DNA from: Deltaproteobacteria bacterium
GTDB lineage: Bacteria; Desulfobacterota; GWC2-55-46
Length of the DNA: 12,888 nucleotides
NCBI GenBank assembly: GCA_016234955.1
Contig: JACRNN010000234.1
Location: 1-12,888 of the forward strand
Direction: 5' to 3'
This document shows, in pieces, positions 11,639-12,888 of this stretch. Position 1 is the first letter of the stretch. Each line of letters begins with the position of its first letter. A model generated the notes under the pieces. The model had not been told where the DNA came from and searched no databases. It worked only from the letters and a program-made list of their open reading frames with translations. Position numbers and translations under genes: made by a program.

Positions 11639-12888
11639 ATGATGTACTTTTATACATACGCGCTGATAGTGACCTACTTCATGGCCTCTCTCGGCCTCTT
11701 TTCAGCCTCCCTGGTCGAAACCATAGGAACGCCCTTCATCGCCTCGGTCGGGACCGCGATTTTCATAAGCCTCATATTCAATATCAAGAGGAAAAAGCCG
11801 CTGCCGTCATATCTCTGGACCATAGCGGCCGTCGTGGTCTTCCTGCTCTTCGCGCTCGACTACCTGAGCGCCTCATCGAGCATCATAACGTCGGCCTCGC
11901 GGTTCCTCGCGATACTCCTTGCGCTCAAGCTCTTCGACGTGAACAGGGAGAGGGACTATATCGTCGTCTACTCCATCGTCTTCTTCCAGATACTCGCCTG
12001 CGCAGCCTCCACCGTAAGCCCGCTATTCTTCCTCATACTCTTTCTCTTCACCGCCGGGAGCATATGGGCGATGATAATATACAACCTGAGAAAAGACCTG
12101 CAGGAGGGCCTCCGGGTAAATCCAGCCGGGCCGCCTGTTGTCTTCGGGATGCCGTTTTTCGTAACTGTCATGGCCACTTCCGCCGTCTCACTTATAATAA
12201 CTCTCATACTCTTTTTGATACTGCCGCGCACTGGCGTGGGCCTCTTTGACTTCAAGACCCTCAACTCCGTAAAGCTTACCGGCTTCTCCGAGAGGGTGGC
12301 CCCGGGCGTCTTAGGGCCGTTGAAAAAGGACCCCACGGTGGTGATGCGCGTCCAGACCAGGGGAGTAAAGGACGCCTCGCGCCTGAGGCACCTCAGGGGA
12401 GTTTCCCTCGACCGCTTCGACGGCGCGGCCTGGACGAGATCCATAAAAGATAGCGCGGTGGTGAGAAAAGGTCCGGGCGGCTCCTTTGCCGTCGGCACTC
12501 CCGCACCCGCCATGATGGAGCTGGAGATAATGGTCGAGCCCACGGATTCCGACGTGATATTCGCCCCGCCGAACCCGGTGAGGCTCGAAGGGAAGTTCTC
12601 GAATATCCGGCTCGACCCCTCCGGCGGCATGAGGCTTCCGGCCGCCCCGTTTTACAGGGTGGACTACAGGGTATGGTCTTCGGCCTCCACGGCCCCGGAC
12701 AACGGGCGGGTGCGCGGGGAGTACCTCGACACCTCGTTCATGGGCATCGGGCCCTTTGCCCGGAGGATAACGGCCCTGCTCAAGGTGATTCTCAAGGATA
12801 AAGAGACTGACATGGAGAAGACGCGGGCCATAGAGGCGTACCTCAAGACGCGCTACTCCTACAGCCTGGACCCGAGGAAGGGCGACGG
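11639..12888 (+). CDS. TgpA-like DUF3488/transglutaminase membrane protein, N-terminal part (cut by window edge)
   Basis: Translated from ATG 11639 (a second ATG follows at 11642); the frame is open to the window end, 416 codons. The N-terminal ~200 residues hold about five hydrophobic helices (e.g. PSYLWTIAAVVVFLLFAL, then FFLILFLFTAGSIWAMII, then LIITLILFLILPRTGVGLF), with LALKLFDVNRERDY between them as in DUF3488. Next comes an extracytoplasmic beta-rich stretch with LRGVSLDRFDGAAWTRS, a family hallmark. The last visible part (DKETDMEKTRAIEAYLKTRY) leads into the transglutaminase core, whose Cys-His-Asp lies beyond the window. Family members pair with MoxR and DUF58; P. aeruginosa TgpA is essential, probably in envelope function. 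SD is weak (AGAAG very close). Natural distance to DUF58 has been widened by repeats. Confidence 0.9.
   Translation, partial: MMYFYTYALIVTYFMASLGLFSASLVETIGTPFIASVGTAIFISLIFNIKRKKPLPSYLWTIAAVVVFLLFALDYLSASSSIITSASRFLAILLALKLFDVNRERDYIVVYSIVFFQILACAASTVSPLFFLILFLFTAGSIWAMIIYNLRKDLQEGLRVNPAGPPVVFGMPFFVTVMATSAVSLIITLILFLILPRTGVGLFDFKTLNSVKLTGFSERVAPGVLGPLKKDPTVVMRVQTRGVKDASRLRHLRGVSLDRFDGAAWTRSIKDSAVVRKGPGGSFAVGTPAPAMMELEIMVEPTDSDVIFAPPNPVRLEGKFSNIRLDPSGGMRLPAAPFYRVDYRVWSSASTAPDNGRVRGEYLDTSFMGIGPFARRITALLKVILKDKETDMEKTRAIEAYLKTRYSYSLDPRKGD

Noticed and set aside
11352..11642. 96-residue plus-strand frame containing HSERSEESRSF
   Set aside because: It is the translation of an intergenic palindromic repeat and the adjacent hairpin, with no protein family behind it.
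11968..12630. Minus-strand frame of 220 residues
   Set aside because: Antisense to the TgpA-like gene, whose membrane segments and family motifs are clear on the plus strand.

Overview
The window looks like a chromosomal segment of a GC-rich, Gram-negative-like, uncultivated bacterium. The core genes use many AGG (Arg) and ATA (Ile) codons, a habit I associate with Deltaproteobacteria- or Nitrospirota-type genomes; this placement is a low-confidence inference. A block of clearly AT-rich DNA (about 1912-5210) interrupts the GC-rich core and looks acquired.

Layout. (1) 1-1911, minus strand: the N-terminal 637 codons of the replicative DNA polymerase III alpha subunit DnaE, cut by the window edge. 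(2) 1912-5210, AT-rich accessory block: a decayed XRE-type repressor gene with a good sigma70-type promoter and palindromic operator-like sites on both sides; a SAM methyltransferase with an Ig-like C-terminal domain; and a secreted beta-propeller-like protein with a Cys-rich tail, whose start codon appears to have been duplicated by insertion of a small structured repeat. (3) 5243-5396: the C-terminal scrap of an IS3-family transposase fused to a piece of a second repeat. (4) 5407-8596, minus strand: an iron cluster, Fur -> FeoB -> DtxR-type repressor with a FeoA-like C-terminal domain. The feoB promoter carries a Fur-box-like sequence, so iron uptake is probably repressed by Fur and tuned by the second metal sensor encoded 3' of the transporter. 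(5) 8774-8849, minus strand: tRNA-Gly(GCC) with encoded CCA and its own promoter. (6) 9183-12888, plus strand: moxR (AAA+ ATPase), a DUF58 protein and a TgpA-like DUF3488/transglutaminase protein (cut by the right edge), the widespread MoxR-DUF58-transglutaminase operon associated with cell-envelope functions or protein maturation.

The most unusual thread is a family of short structured repeats (about 117-120 bp when complete). Copies lie at 8654-8773 (against the tRNA 3' end), 10148-10263 (fused in frame into the DUF58 gene), 5358-5393 (partial) and 3996-4080 (a diverged relative with a 6-bp flanking duplication that contains a start codon). Two copies are read as coding sequence after an ATG. 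A different palindromic repeat of the 'HSERSEESR' type plus a 10-bp hairpin separates the DUF58 and tgpA genes. No CRISPR array, rRNA or complete mobile element is visible.
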